64,000 bases of DNA, taken from the NCBI GenBank assembly GCA_017539165.1, contig JAFYHN010000084.1:1-64000 (forward strand). The letters run 5' to 3'. Position numbers and translations under genes: made by a program. Under the pieces are notes generated by a model, which was given only the letters and a program-made list of their open reading frames with translations, did no database searches and had not been told where the DNA came from. This DNA is from Eubacterium sp. (GTDB taxonomy: Bacteria; Bacillota; Clostridia; Lachnospirales; Lachnospiraceae). Position 1 is the first letter of the stretch. Each line of letters opens with the position of its first letter. Shown piece by piece: positions 44,552-53,864 of the stretch.

Positions 44552-44588
44552 GGATATCTATTAGTTTATAGCTTATTTACTAAGAATG

Positions 44589-44613
44589 TGAGTGGGAATT
44601 TTATTCCCACTCA
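44589..44613 (+). terminator. Stem-loop after precursor gene (partial terminator)
   Basis: TGAGTGGGAAT and ATTCCCACTCA form a perfect 11-bp stem with a TTT loop. A broken U tract (TCATTTTAAATTTTTG) follows. Such a hairpin between peptide and maturase genes usually lowers read-through so that the peptide is made in excess. Confidence 0.75.
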
Positions 44614-44666
44614 TCATTTTAAATTTTTGAAATAATATTCGTGATTGCTTGAAGGAGTAAAAGTTC

Positions 44667-45800
44667 ATGGAGTGTACATTATATTTATCTGATAACTGCA
44701 ATTTGAGATGCAAGTATTGTTATGAAGGAAAAAGCAGAATAAGCGGACAATTATCTGAGAAGGATTTGAACCTGGCTGTTGATTATATAATAAACAATAC
44801 TGAGTTGGGTGATCGAATAGATATTACGTTTTTGGGTGGAGAACCGTTGTTAAACAAAAATATGCTTTATAAGGCTGTGGAGATTATCAATACAAAGTAT
44901 AAGGAATATACTCCGTACACCTTTTATCATATTACAACCAATGGGATATTGGTAGATGATAAAAGTATAGATTTCTTCAAGGATAATAAATTTGAGGTAT
45001 CAATAAGTATTGATGGAAATCATGAAACACATGCTTTGAATAGAGTAAGTTTATCCGGAAAAGATGAGTATGATCTGATCATGTCAAATATGGAAAAAAT
45101 GATTTCTAATAATCTAAACTTGATCGTAAGAATGACAGCAACACTAAATAATGTTCACTTGTTATATGAAAACGTAAAGTACTTTTATGATATGGGTATT
45201 AAACATATAAATGTTGGATTAGATGAATTAGGTGAATGGACAGATAAAGAATTAAGTGTTTTTGATGAATCACTAAAACAGTTGGATGAGTATTATTTGA
45301 ACAACATAATAAATGATGATGAAAAAATATTGAGTATATATGATTACAAACTTGCTTCTTATGTTTTTGCACGTGAACCAATATATTGTTCAGGTGGTAC
45401 AAAAGGACATATAGTAATCAATAGCAAGGGAGAGTTTTATCCGTGTGGTTATGTTACAAATAATAAAGACTGGTATTTGGGAAATCTTACTCAGGGACTT
45501 GATAATAACAAATTCTTGAAAAAAGTAAAAGAGAATGTCAGGAAAGAATCCAGTTGTAAAGATTGTGAGATAGCTTATACATGTTGCGGAGCAAAGTGCG
45601 GATTTTTAAATTATGCAATGACAGGGTGTTTAAATAAAAACTCAAACGTGACATGTAAATTACAAAAAATGATTTATGCACATAATGTTGTTGTTTTAAA
45701 CAGAATGTTTGATATGAAAAACAGCAGAATTATGAATATGTTAGATGTTGCGAAAGAAAATAATCTGGAATTAGGACCATTGGTAAAAACAATGATCTAA
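44667..45800 (+). CDS. Radical SAM/SPASM peptide maturase 1
   Basis: A 377-residue radical SAM enzyme with the cluster motif Cys11-x3-Cys15-x2-Cys18 (CNLRCKYCYEG) at the very N-terminus, so no leader-binding domain precedes it. FLGGEPLLN is the SAM-binding GGE motif. The C-terminal SPASM region has CSGGTKGHIVI, YPCGYV and a cysteine-rich tail (CKDCEIAYTCCGAKC, CLNKNSNVTC) able to hold two auxiliary 4Fe-4S clusters. It is related to anaerobic sulfatase-type and sactisynthase-type maturases. The first maturase after the precursor, it is AT-rich in codon use. Expected role: radical modification of the precursor core. Confidence 0.88.
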   Translation: MECTLYLSDNCNLRCKYCYEGKSRISGQLSEKDLNLAVDYIINNTELGDRIDITFLGGEPLLNKNMLYKAVEIINTKYKEYTPYTFYHITTNGILVDDKSIDFFKDNKFEVSISIDGNHETHALNRVSLSGKDEYDLIMSNMEKMISNNLNLIVRMTATLNNVHLLYENVKYFYDMGIKHINVGLDELGEWTDKELSVFDESLKQLDEYYLNNIINDDEKILSIYDYKLASYVFAREPIYCSGGTKGHIVINSKGEFYPCGYVTNNKDWYLGNLTQGLDNNKFLKKVKENVRKESSCKDCEIAYTCCGAKCGFLNYAMTGCLNKNSNVTCKLQKMIYAHNVVVLNRMFDMKNSRIMNMLDVAKENNLELGPLVKTMI

Positions 45801-45853
45801 AAACCAGTTTTAGATAAAAGACTTTTAGAGTGAATAATAATCGGAGAGTAAAT

Positions 45854-47134
45854 ATGAAATCCTTTGAAGAGTTGATTACAAAAGAAGAAAACAATAAAAT
45901 GGTTTTATTAAATCCCAATAATCTTCATTGGGTAAAAATGAAAAAAGCTTTATATGATAAAAAGTGTTCTTCTTCAGAAGAGGAAGAACAGTTAATCAAT
46001 TATCTGGATGAGAAATATGATCTTTTTCAGGGCAAAAGAACGCATGTTGAAGAGGCAAACATCAAAAGTATTTATTTTTCAATTACAAATAAATGTAATA
46101 TGAGTTGTCCATTTTGTTCGATGAATTCAGGCCCGGATGTAAGCAGAAAAAAGGATCTGTCATTAAAGGAAATAAGAAAAATAGTTATTCCCAAAATAAA
46201 GAAAATTAATCCAAGAAAAATTGTGGTATCAGGTGGAGAACCTCTGGTACGAGAAGATATTAAGGAAATACTACAAATGTTCTCGGAATCATTTGGTAAA
46301 GAACGAGTTGTATTACAAACAAATGGTTTATTGATGAATGATGATATTTTGGGAAATATTAAAGATTATATCAGTGGAATAGAATTCAGTGTTGAATACA
46401 TATTTGATAATGAAGCGTTGCTGAAGAGAATGGAAAATATCTTTAAGAGTGTCATTTCGAATGATCTTGTATTGGCTTTTTCCTTTGTTATAGATGAGGA
46501 TACTAGACGAAACCTTATAAAGGCGATAGATCTGGGACATAAGTATGATGCGATATTTACAATGAGAGTAGTATCTCAGGTTGGAAGAGCAGCGGAACAA
46601 AGTAATGATAAATACAAATATGGATCTGATTTTATTCTTGATACGTATTATGAAGTAGCAAAACATATTGTTGAGAACAGATATTTTAACGAGAATATTT
46701 CTTCTGTATTTTTAAATGAAATACATCCCAAACGTCACTGTGGTGCATATGGAAATGTTATTTCAATTCGACCTAATGGAGATACAAGAATGTGTAGTAA
46801 TTTTAAAGATTTAAAATTCTCGATGGGGAGTATAATTGAGAATTCAGCAGAAGACATTATGAATAAATTAAATCAAAAGCTTCAAGACGAAGAATTTGTA
46901 GAGTTCTTTTGCGTGGATGCAAAGAAAATGTGTAAAGATTGTGAGATAAAATATTTCTGTTCTGGACCGTGCGCTGCTGAAATTGCGGAAAATAGTGAAA
47001 ATATAGATGAGATAGAGGAAAAGTGTGTATCCAGAAGGATATTAACAAAGTATTCGATGTTTTATTATGACAAAAAAGAATCGGATGAAATAAATCTAAA
47101 GAATTTTCTGACATATATTGAAGCAGTACGATAA
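45854..47134 (+). CDS. Radical SAM/SPASM peptide maturase 2 with N-terminal extension (possible RRE)
   Basis: A 426-residue protein. The first 75 residues (VLLNPNNLHWVKMKKALYD, a CSSSEEEEQLINYLDEKYD helix) look like a PqqD-type leader-recognition element, which makes this the candidate that docks the precursor. The radical SAM motif is Cys81-x3-Cys85-x2-Cys88 (CNMSCPFC), with VVSGGEPLV as SAM motif. The SPASM part shows RHCGAYGNVISI, MCSNF and CKDCEIKYFCSGPC. GGAGA about eight bases upstream supports ATG 45854 over the earlier in-frame GTG. It overlaps the third rSAM reading frame only outside that gene's chosen start. Confidence 0.85.
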   Translation: MKSFEELITKEENNKMVLLNPNNLHWVKMKKALYDKKCSSSEEEEQLINYLDEKYDLFQGKRTHVEEANIKSIYFSITNKCNMSCPFCSMNSGPDVSRKKDLSLKEIRKIVIPKIKKINPRKIVVSGGEPLVREDIKEILQMFSESFGKERVVLQTNGLLMNDDILGNIKDYISGIEFSVEYIFDNEALLKRMENIFKSVISNDLVLAFSFVIDEDTRRNLIKAIDLGHKYDAIFTMRVVSQVGRAAEQSNDKYKYGSDFILDTYYEVAKHIVENRYFNENISSVFLNEIHPKRHCGAYGNVISIRPNGDTRMCSNFKDLKFSMGSIIENSAEDIMNKLNQKLQDEEFVEFFCVDAKKMCKDCEIKYFCSGPCAAEIAENSENIDEIEEKCVSRRILTKYSMFYYDKKESDEINLKNFLTYIEAVR

Positions 47135-47165
47135 GGCACAAAAACTAAGCTGGAAAGGGTTATTT

Positions 47166-48260
47166 ATGTATAACATCACATTAGAGATAAATCAAAGGTG
47201 TAATTTACGTTGTAAGTATTGTTATCTCGGAGATAAAAATGAAAAAAAGATGACATATGATACAGGCTGCAAGGCTCTTGATATTGCTTTTAGTGAAATA
47301 AAAAAACATAAAGATCATAAATTATCAATTAGTTTTATTGGAGGAGAACCACTTTTAGACTTTCAGCTGATAAAAGATTTGGTAGAGTATTGTGATAAAA
47401 AAAATGAATCCTTAAAGTATGAAATCGGTTATTCAATAACAACGAATGCCACGATTACAAGTGAAGAAATTGCAGATTTCCTTTGTGATAAAAATTTTAT
47501 GATAAAAATTAGTATTGATGGAGAAAAGACTGTAAATGATATCAATAGGGTAAACATTTCGGGAGGAAGTGTATACGATAAGATATTAGAGAATCTTCCG
47601 TTTTTTAAGGATGTACAGAATAGAAGTAATTATCTAGTTCAAGTTACAAATGTAATAACTGGAAATAATTATTCGCATTATTTTGATTCTTTGAAATATC
47701 TTACACATAATCTGGGATTGAAAGCAATAGATACTGCAGTAGATGTATCATATGATTGGACAGAGGAACAGATTAAAGTTATAGAAGAAGAAGTTCAGAA
47801 GTCATTTGTTTATTTTGCAGAATCGATTTTTAAGGGTGAAGGATTTGAATGGAGTCTTTTTCAGGTTTTAGCAGATATGGAAAAAAAGCCTGTAAAATTT
47901 TTCTCGTGTGGAGCAGGTGTGATTAATTCATATGTTCGCACGGATGGAAGTATTCTACCATGCTCAGGATACCTGGATAAGAGTGTTGAGATTGGGAATG
48001 TAAATGACGGATTAAATAAAGAAAAAGTTGATTTTTATAAGAAAATCGAGAGTATTGAAAATGAAAAATGTAAAAAATGCGAGCTATATGACATATGTCC
48101 TGAAAAAACATGTGTGTTACAGAATTTAGCAATCTGTAATGATATGAATACTCCAATTCCAGTTATGTGTGCAAGAAGAAAATTCTTATATAAACTCTAT
48201 AAAGAAAATATAGATATTATAAAACAGATAAATCAGAAAATGACAAATAGTAAGGATTAA
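47166..48260 (+). CDS. Radical SAM/SPASM peptide maturase 3
   Basis: A 364-residue enzyme resembling maturase 1: Cys12-x3-Cys16-x2-Cys19 (CNLRCKYCYLG) at the N-terminus, FIGGEPLLD, ISIDG, and a SPASM region with FSCGAGVINSYV, LPCSGYLD and CKKCELYDICPEKTC. It is clearly a diverged paralogue of maturase 1 rather than a copy, suggesting a second modification or a heteromeric enzyme. ATG 47166 follows GGAAAGGG; the frame's earlier ATG lies inside the previous gene. The exporter gene begins two bases after its stop. Confidence 0.85.
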   Translation: MYNITLEINQRCNLRCKYCYLGDKNEKKMTYDTGCKALDIAFSEIKKHKDHKLSISFIGGEPLLDFQLIKDLVEYCDKKNESLKYEIGYSITTNATITSEEIADFLCDKNFMIKISIDGEKTVNDINRVNISGGSVYDKILENLPFFKDVQNRSNYLVQVTNVITGNNYSHYFDSLKYLTHNLGLKAIDTAVDVSYDWTEEQIKVIEEEVQKSFVYFAESIFKGEGFEWSLFQVLADMEKKPVKFFSCGAGVINSYVRTDGSILPCSGYLDKSVEIGNVNDGLNKEKVDFYKKIESIENEKCKKCELYDICPEKTCVLQNLAICNDMNTPIPVMCARRKFLYKLYKENIDIIKQINQKMTNSKD

Positions 48261-48262
48261 GA

Positions 48263-49924
48263 ATGAATAAAAATTATACAACATTTTTGAAAAAGTATTT
48301 ATCTAAAGAAAAAGTATTTTTTATTGTTTTAATTGCAATAGTGATAGTGCAGAGTGTTGTTCAGGTAATTCAACCGATGTTTCTTATGAGGATTATAGAT
48401 GTTGCATTTGTTAATAGAGATACAAAGTACTTTATTAAGCTTGTAATTGGAATGGCACTATGTTATGTATTATCATCTGTTTTTAGTATAATCAGAGATT
48501 ATTTGTCTGCAAAAATATCTGAGGATTTATGTATGTGTCTTAGGACAGACATAAACAAAAAAATATCTCGGTTGGATTATTCATATTTTGATAAGCATGG
48601 CCTTGGAGATGTATTGTCAAAGTACAATAAAGAAGTAGAAACAATAAAAGATAACTGCGGACATACATTAATAAAAGTATTAAGTAATACTATAAGTTTA
48701 GTTATAACTGGTTATATGATCATGCGAATAGATTGGCGAGTAATGATTTTGTCAATTGTATTTATTCTGTTATATATAGCTTGTAATAACTTCTTTGGTA
48801 AAAAGGTTAGAGTGCTTGCGGAAAGAAGCATGGAAGACAATCAGGATGCGGTAAATAGTATTACAGACATATTTAATAATGTTATCATTACCAAAATCTA
48901 TTCTGCGTATGATTATATAAATTCAAAGTTTGATAATATATATAAGAGGCAATATAGATCACAAATGCAGCTCGAGGTAAAATATTCGATGAACATAAAT
49001 ATATCTGCATTTGTAATATATGGATTGATCACATTAATCTGGTTAATAGAAGGTTTTGGGACAATTTCCGGAACAGTAACAATAGGTACGATAACGGCGT
49101 TATTAAATTATCAAGGAATGTTAGTGGCACCGATGGTATTTTTCTCTCAGTTTAATAATGGTTATCAAAGTACCTTGATAGCAATCAAAAGAATTAATTC
49201 ATTTTTGGAAGAAAAAGAAGAAATCGTTGAAGATGATAATCAAATGAGTGTCGATAATATTGGTTTCAGAAATGTATCTTTTAAATATAAAGATGAGATA
49301 CCGGTATTAGAAAATGTAAATCTTGAGTTTGGAAAGGGCAAGATAGTCGGAGTTATTGGAGAAAGTGGATGTGGTAAATCGACACTAATAAAATTGTTAC
49401 TTAATCTATATAAACCTCAAAGTGGATTTATAACAATTAATAAGGAGAATGCAAATTCCAGGGCAATTTCAAGCTTGAGAAATAGAATTGTATATTCTAC
49501 TCAGGATTCTTTATTATTTAAAGGGAGTATAATGGAGAATCTTGAATTAGGAAAACCATTGGACAAGAAACGTGTGATAGAATTTAGTAAAAAAATAGAT
49601 ATATTCAATGAAATCAGTAACCTTCCAAATAATTGGAATGAAGAGATAAATGCGGGATCTAGTAACCTATCAGGTGGTCAAAAGAAAAGATTGGATATAT
49701 TACGAATGCTTTTACATGATTCTGATGTGATGATTTTTGATGAAAGTACTGCTTCATTGGATAGAAGCAGGCGTATAAAGCTTTTTGATGTTTTAAAAGA
49801 AATAAAGAAAGATAAGATTATTATATTTATTACGCATAATCTTGAAGAATGTAGATTTTTTGATGAGGTATATACAGTTAAAGAAAGAAAAGTAGTTAAA
49901 TTAGAAAGTGCACAAGTTATATGA
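48263..49924 (+). CDS. ABC exporter (fused membrane and ATPase) of the RiPP locus
   Basis: A type I ABC exporter half-transporter of 553 residues: six membrane helices in residues about 15-320, then the ATPase with Walker A GESGCGKST, Q-loop YSTQDSL, signature LSGGQKKRLDILR, Walker B VMIFDESTAS and H-loop FITHN. It has no N-terminal C39 peptidase domain, so the leader must be removed by another enzyme; the S8 protease encoded next is the obvious candidate. It should dimerise and export the mature peptide. Spacing to maturase 3 is two bases; its 3' end sits next to the protease start. Confidence 0.92.
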   Translation: MNKNYTTFLKKYLSKEKVFFIVLIAIVIVQSVVQVIQPMFLMRIIDVAFVNRDTKYFIKLVIGMALCYVLSSVFSIIRDYLSAKISEDLCMCLRTDINKKISRLDYSYFDKHGLGDVLSKYNKEVETIKDNCGHTLIKVLSNTISLVITGYMIMRIDWRVMILSIVFILLYIACNNFFGKKVRVLAERSMEDNQDAVNSITDIFNNVIITKIYSAYDYINSKFDNIYKRQYRSQMQLEVKYSMNINISAFVIYGLITLIWLIEGFGTISGTVTIGTITALLNYQGMLVAPMVFFSQFNNGYQSTLIAIKRINSFLEEKEEIVEDDNQMSVDNIGFRNVSFKYKDEIPVLENVNLEFGKGKIVGVIGESGCGKSTLIKLLLNLYKPQSGFITINKENANSRAISSLRNRIVYSTQDSLLFKGSIMENLELGKPLDKKRVIEFSKKIDIFNEISNLPNNWNEEINAGSSNLSGGQKKRLDILRMLLHDSDVMIFDESTASLDRSRRIKLFDVLKEIKKDKIIIFITHNLEECRFFDEVYTVKERKVVKLESAQVI

Positions 49925-49934
49925 TGATAGGAAA

Positions 49935-51011
49935 ATGACAATGGATTTAAAAAATTTGGTTGTTGCGGTCATTGATTCCGGGATAGACAGAGAAGATTTC
50001 TATATTAAAGGTAAAAATATTATAGAATATATGTATGATAATAAGGAATTTTCGGAATGTCATTTAAGAAGTTTAAATCTTCATGGAACGGAAGTATCAA
50101 AGATAATACTGAAAGAAGATCCGAATGTCCAGATTATTTCAATTCAAATTCTTCATAATAATAATCATGGAATGCTATCTGCATTGATAAAAGCAATAGA
50201 TTTTTGTGTTCGACTAAAAGTTGATATTATTAATATCAGTTTAGGAGTATGTAATGTTAATGATTTAATGCTAGATAATTTGCAGAAAGCTGTTTCCAGA
50301 GCAATTGATGCTGGGATAGAAATAATTGCTGCAGATAAGAATTCTCAGGATGAATATGCATATCCTGCAAATTTAAAAGAAGTTATAGGTGTGAGAACTG
50401 TATCGGGAATGAAAGAGTATGTTACAGTTGATTATGATAACAAAATGATTCTCTTTTCAAATAGTATGGTATGTGTACCGAATAAACCAAGATATGTGGT
50501 TAAAAATGGAAACAGTTTTTTGTGTCCACTTATTACAGGTGTATATAGTAAATGTTTGGAAGAAGGTAATTTGAGTCATTTATTATTTCGGGATTTTGTG
50601 GGATATCTAGAAAATGAAATGATTTCTAAGATATTTTTTAATCATTGTGAAGAGAATGACAGAAATCTGGTGGTTGGAAAAAAAGTTTTATTTTTTACAG
50701 ACATTATGGATCGTAATAATGATCAGATTTTTAATATGTATAAAGAAGTATGTAATATCCAGAATTGTTTTGATGAAGTTTTTCATAAAAGCATTAACGA
50801 AGTGATATGCATTATAAAAAAAGCAGATATATTCTTTATAGGTGCTTTGAGTGGGGAGTTTATACAAAAAAATGAGGAGTATTTAAAGGGCTTAACTATG
50901 ATGCTAGTAAATTATATAAATGTAATAACGGTATATCCGTTGCTTAATTTTTCTGAACGAATTAAGGCTAGCAAAGAAACACCCTATTATCTAAAAACCA
51001 TTTATAAATAA
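49935..51011 (+). CDS. Cytosolic S8 (subtilisin-type) protease of the RiPP locus
   Basis: A serine protease of about 357 residues with no signal peptide. Counting from ATG 49941, the triad is Asp12 (VAVIDSGID), His48 (NLHGTEVSKI) and Ser192 (NGNSFLCPLITG). The usual GTSMAxP around the serine has become GNSFLCP. IINISLGV and the AYPANLKEVIGV segment are normal subtilase landmarks. A non-conserved C-terminal region of about 130 residues follows. Lack of a secretion signal and place next to a peptidase-less exporter suggest leader removal in the cytosol. The start may be ATG 49935 or 49941. It ends the tight gene run. Confidence 0.85.
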   Translation: MTMDLKNLVVAVIDSGIDREDFYIKGKNIIEYMYDNKEFSECHLRSLNLHGTEVSKIILKEDPNVQIISIQILHNNNHGMLSALIKAIDFCVRLKVDIINISLGVCNVNDLMLDNLQKAVSRAIDAGIEIIAADKNSQDEYAYPANLKEVIGVRTVSGMKEYVTVDYDNKMILFSNSMVCVPNKPRYVVKNGNSFLCPLITGVYSKCLEEGNLSHLLFRDFVGYLENEMISKIFFNHCEENDRNLVVGKKVLFFTDIMDRNNDQIFNMYKEVCNIQNCFDEVFHKSINEVICIIKKADIFFIGALSGEFIQKNEEYLKGLTMMLVNYINVITVYPLLNFSERIKASKETPYYLKTIYK

Positions 51012-51055
51012 GACAGACATTATATGATGATGAATGGAAGGAGAGAAGGCATATT

Positions 51056-51721
51056 ATGAAGATTCTAGAAACTGTAAATCTAAAAAAGACATATGGTGAA
51101 GGAGATAACTGTACTCATGCTTTGGATGGTGTAAGTCTATCTGTGGAGCAGGGCGAATTTATGGCTATAGTTGGAGCTTCGGGAAGTGGGAAATCTACAC
51201 TGCTTAACATGATAGGTGGACTTGATACCCCTACTGATGGAGAAGTTATAATAAACGGTGAAAAACTCAGTAGTAAGAGTGATGAGGAACTGACAATGTT
51301 CAGGCGTCGTAATATAGGTTTTATTTTCCAGAATTACAATCTGATTCCGATACTTAATGTTTATGAGAACATTGTACTTCCGTTGGAACTGGATGGAAGA
51401 AGTGTAGATAAAAAGTTTTTGGATAAAGTAATTAAGATTCTCGGACTTGAAAAGAAACTTAAGAATCTTCCAAACTCTCTTTCGGGAGGTCAGCAGCAGA
51501 GAGTTGCTATAGCACGTGCATTGGTGTCTAAACCATCTATCATCCTTGCTGATGAACCGACTGGTAATCTAGACAGCTATAACAGTGCTGAGGTTATAAA
51601 ACTTTTACAGGAAACAAGTTCGGTATTCGGGCAGACAATCGTTATGATAACACATAATGATGAGATAGCTGAGCTGGCTGATCATAAGATAAGAATTGAA
51701 GATGGACGTATCTCAGCATAG
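51056..51721 (+). CDS. ABC transporter ATPase (MacB/LolD/BceA type)
   Basis: A 221-residue ATPase for a mechanotransmission-type ABC system: Walker A GASGSGKST, Q-loop IFQNYNLI, signature LSGGQQQRVAIARAL, Walker B IILADEPTGNLD and H-loop MITHN. Its partner is the FtsX-type permease encoded next (13 bases). Such pairs give antimicrobial-peptide export or resistance or signal to two-component systems. It starts 45 bases after the protease with its own ribosome binding site; GC content looks closer to the core genes than to the RiPP genes, so membership of the locus is possible but open. Confidence 0.9.
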   Translation: MKILETVNLKKTYGEGDNCTHALDGVSLSVEQGEFMAIVGASGSGKSTLLNMIGGLDTPTDGEVIINGEKLSSKSDEELTMFRRRNIGFIFQNYNLIPILNVYENIVLPLELDGRSVDKKFLDKVIKILGLEKKLKNLPNSLSGGQQQRVAIARALVSKPSIILADEPTGNLDSYNSAEVIKLLQETSSVFGQTIVMITHNDEIAELADHKIRIEDGRISA

Positions 51722-51734
51722 GAGGAGAGCGAAT

Positions 51735-53777
51735 ATGGCAAAACAAAAAAACAAATCATCAACGATGATTAAATTACTTGCTAAGAGAAATATAATACAT
51801 AATAAAATAAAGGCTATGTTTTCGCTCGTTACAATCGTACTAGCTACTAGTCTGATTATGGGCCTGTCTGTATTTGAAAGCTGTTATAAAACAGATATGA
51901 TACGTGGCGTTGAAGGTCAGCCACAGGTTGAATTTATTGGTGTGACTTTTGAACAGTCAAAAGCTATTCAGAGTGATAGTGAAGTTGAGTCTTCTTCGGT
52001 TAAGGAAGTAGACGGTGCATACGATATTCAGGTAAATGTGGTAGATGCCAGAAAAATGACTCAGCTTGGTTTTGTGACGGCAGTTGAGAATATAGCAGAT
52101 AGGGCAGAGGTAGAAGGTACACATATACAGAAAAATGCTGCGTTTATAAACACACTTCCTGAGGGAGGACTAATAAACTCAGAAAACCTTCTGATTCTCC
52201 TTATTGGAATTCTTGTGATCATCGTCAGTGCACTTGTAGTTTACAATGTTTTTTATCTTGCGATAGTAAGTCAGATAAAAGAGTTTGGTCAGTTAAAGGC
52301 GTTGGGAATGACTGAAAAGCAGATAACAAGAATGACAAAGTATGAGAGTAAAATGCTTTGTTTTATGGGGATTCCGATCGGACTCGTTATCGGAAGTATT
52401 TTTGGTCGTTCATTTTATCCAAATGGTTGGAGCTGGACCAAAGCTGTGATCATTGGGATTTTTGTGAGTTTTATCGTATACCGGGCTGTAAGAATGTCTA
52501 TTATGAAACCAACAAAACTTGCTGCAAAGGTATCACCTATAAATGCTCTTAAGTTTACTGGAGATAATGACTTTAAGCAAAAGGGAAAAACGACTCGTCT
52601 AAAGAGAAAACTTTCACCAATGAATATAGCATTTATAAGTATAAGGACTAATTGGCGACGTTTTGCAATCACGGTTGTATCATTGGGAATCAGTGGGCTG
52701 CTTTTTACTTTGGCATCTGTATATATATCTTCGGTAGATGTGGAATCTATTGTTAAGAAGGGTGTTTATAAATATGGTCAGTACCTTATCCAGCCTCTTG
52801 TAGATGATGCGGATGAGTATATCGCGGGAAAAGAAATTGTATCGGACATCGAATCAATGGACGGAGTTAAATCGGTTAAGCAGGCTCGAGAGATAGAAGC
52901 AGTATGGGCATACGGAAGCTCAAGTGTGGATGATCAGGCATCGGTTATCAGAGAAGTTGATTTTGTGGATATCGCTTCGGAACTAGTTGAAGGTGATGTG
53001 AGTTATCAATCGCTTGTAAATGGCAATATGGTTTTGATGGTTGAAGGACTTGAAGATATCCACGTTGGTGACAGCGTAACAATGCAGTTGGCAGATAAGT
53101 CTGAAAAGACTTATGTGGTCGGAGGGATGCTTACTGAATCTTTATACTCTGACACAGTTTTATATGGTGGTTGGTTTGTTATTCCAGAAGAGCTGATAGA
53201 TGAGAGTGAGAGACAGAATATTAAAACTACTGATATGATCGTTTCGATTGATAAGTCAAAGGAAGATAAGGTTGAAGGTAATCTTACTGAACTTATGAGT
53301 CAGAATAGTTATCTCAATCTGACTACATTTGATGAGGCGGTTGATGCAAAGAGAGAATCATTTAAACAGGTAAGTTTCGCGCTGATCGGAATCACAATAT
53401 TCCTGATCTTGTTCAGTATCATAAACTTTATAAGTACCGTGATCATAAATCTTGCTACAAAGAAGCAGGAATTTGCAGTACTTCAATCAATCGGAATGAA
53501 GAAAAAAGAAGTCGAGAAGATGGAAGTTGGAGAAGGTATAATAATAGTTGTTGGAAGTGCATCTGTAACATTCCTGTTTGGAAATATATTGGGCAGATTC
53601 ATTATCGGAGCGTTGAAGAATTCAGGAATGTTTTATCTATCGTATTCATTTCCAACCGGACTCTTTGTCGGATATATCATATCGCTTCTGATCATATCGG
53701 CATTAGTAGTTCTGTGTATCTTCAGAGTGCTTCAGCAACATTCGATAGTAGAACAGCTGAGACAAAGTGCTATATAA
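51735..53777 (+). CDS. FtsX/MacB-type ABC permease
   Basis: A 680-residue permease with two FtsX domains. A first helix (about 20-40) and a short extracellular region of about 100 residues are followed by three helices with the FtsX motif EFGQLKALGMTEKQI. Another helix near 310-330 leads to an extracellular domain of about 200 residues, then three final helices with KQEFAVLQSIGMKKKEVEKM. ATG 51735 follows GGAGGAG; the earlier ATG lies inside the ATPase gene. It is probably an export or immunity partner of the ATPase. A bidirectional terminator follows, shared with deoB. Confidence 0.88.
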   Translation: MAKQKNKSSTMIKLLAKRNIIHNKIKAMFSLVTIVLATSLIMGLSVFESCYKTDMIRGVEGQPQVEFIGVTFEQSKAIQSDSEVESSSVKEVDGAYDIQVNVVDARKMTQLGFVTAVENIADRAEVEGTHIQKNAAFINTLPEGGLINSENLLILLIGILVIIVSALVVYNVFYLAIVSQIKEFGQLKALGMTEKQITRMTKYESKMLCFMGIPIGLVIGSIFGRSFYPNGWSWTKAVIIGIFVSFIVYRAVRMSIMKPTKLAAKVSPINALKFTGDNDFKQKGKTTRLKRKLSPMNIAFISIRTNWRRFAITVVSLGISGLLFTLASVYISSVDVESIVKKGVYKYGQYLIQPLVDDADEYIAGKEIVSDIESMDGVKSVKQAREIEAVWAYGSSSVDDQASVIREVDFVDIASELVEGDVSYQSLVNGNMVLMVEGLEDIHVGDSVTMQLADKSEKTYVVGGMLTESLYSDTVLYGGWFVIPEELIDESERQNIKTTDMIVSIDKSKEDKVEGNLTELMSQNSYLNLTTFDEAVDAKRESFKQVSFALIGITIFLILFSIINFISTVIINLATKKQEFAVLQSIGMKKKEVEKMEVGEGIIIVVGSASVTFLFGNILGRFIIGALKNSGMFYLSYSFPTGLFVGYIISLLIISALVVLCIFRVLQQHSIVEQLRQSAI

Positions 53778-53802
53778 GTTACTGGGATTAAATAAATAGT
53801 TG

Positions 53803-53855
53803 ATAAAAAAATAATGCCGACACCTGTATACAGATACATAGGTGTCGGCGTTTTA
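53803..53855. terminator. Bidirectional terminator between permease and deoB
   Basis: GCCGACACCT and AGGTGTCGGC form a perfect 10-bp stem. A T run on the + side (TTTTATT) and an A run on the other (AAAAAAATAAT) let it stop transcripts converging from both directions. Confidence 0.9.
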
Positions 53856-53864
53856 TTATACAGA

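Noticed and set aside
48263..49924. Peptidase-containing (C39) bacteriocin exporter
   Set aside because: The protein begins directly with the membrane domain; no N-terminal Cys/His peptidase domain is present.
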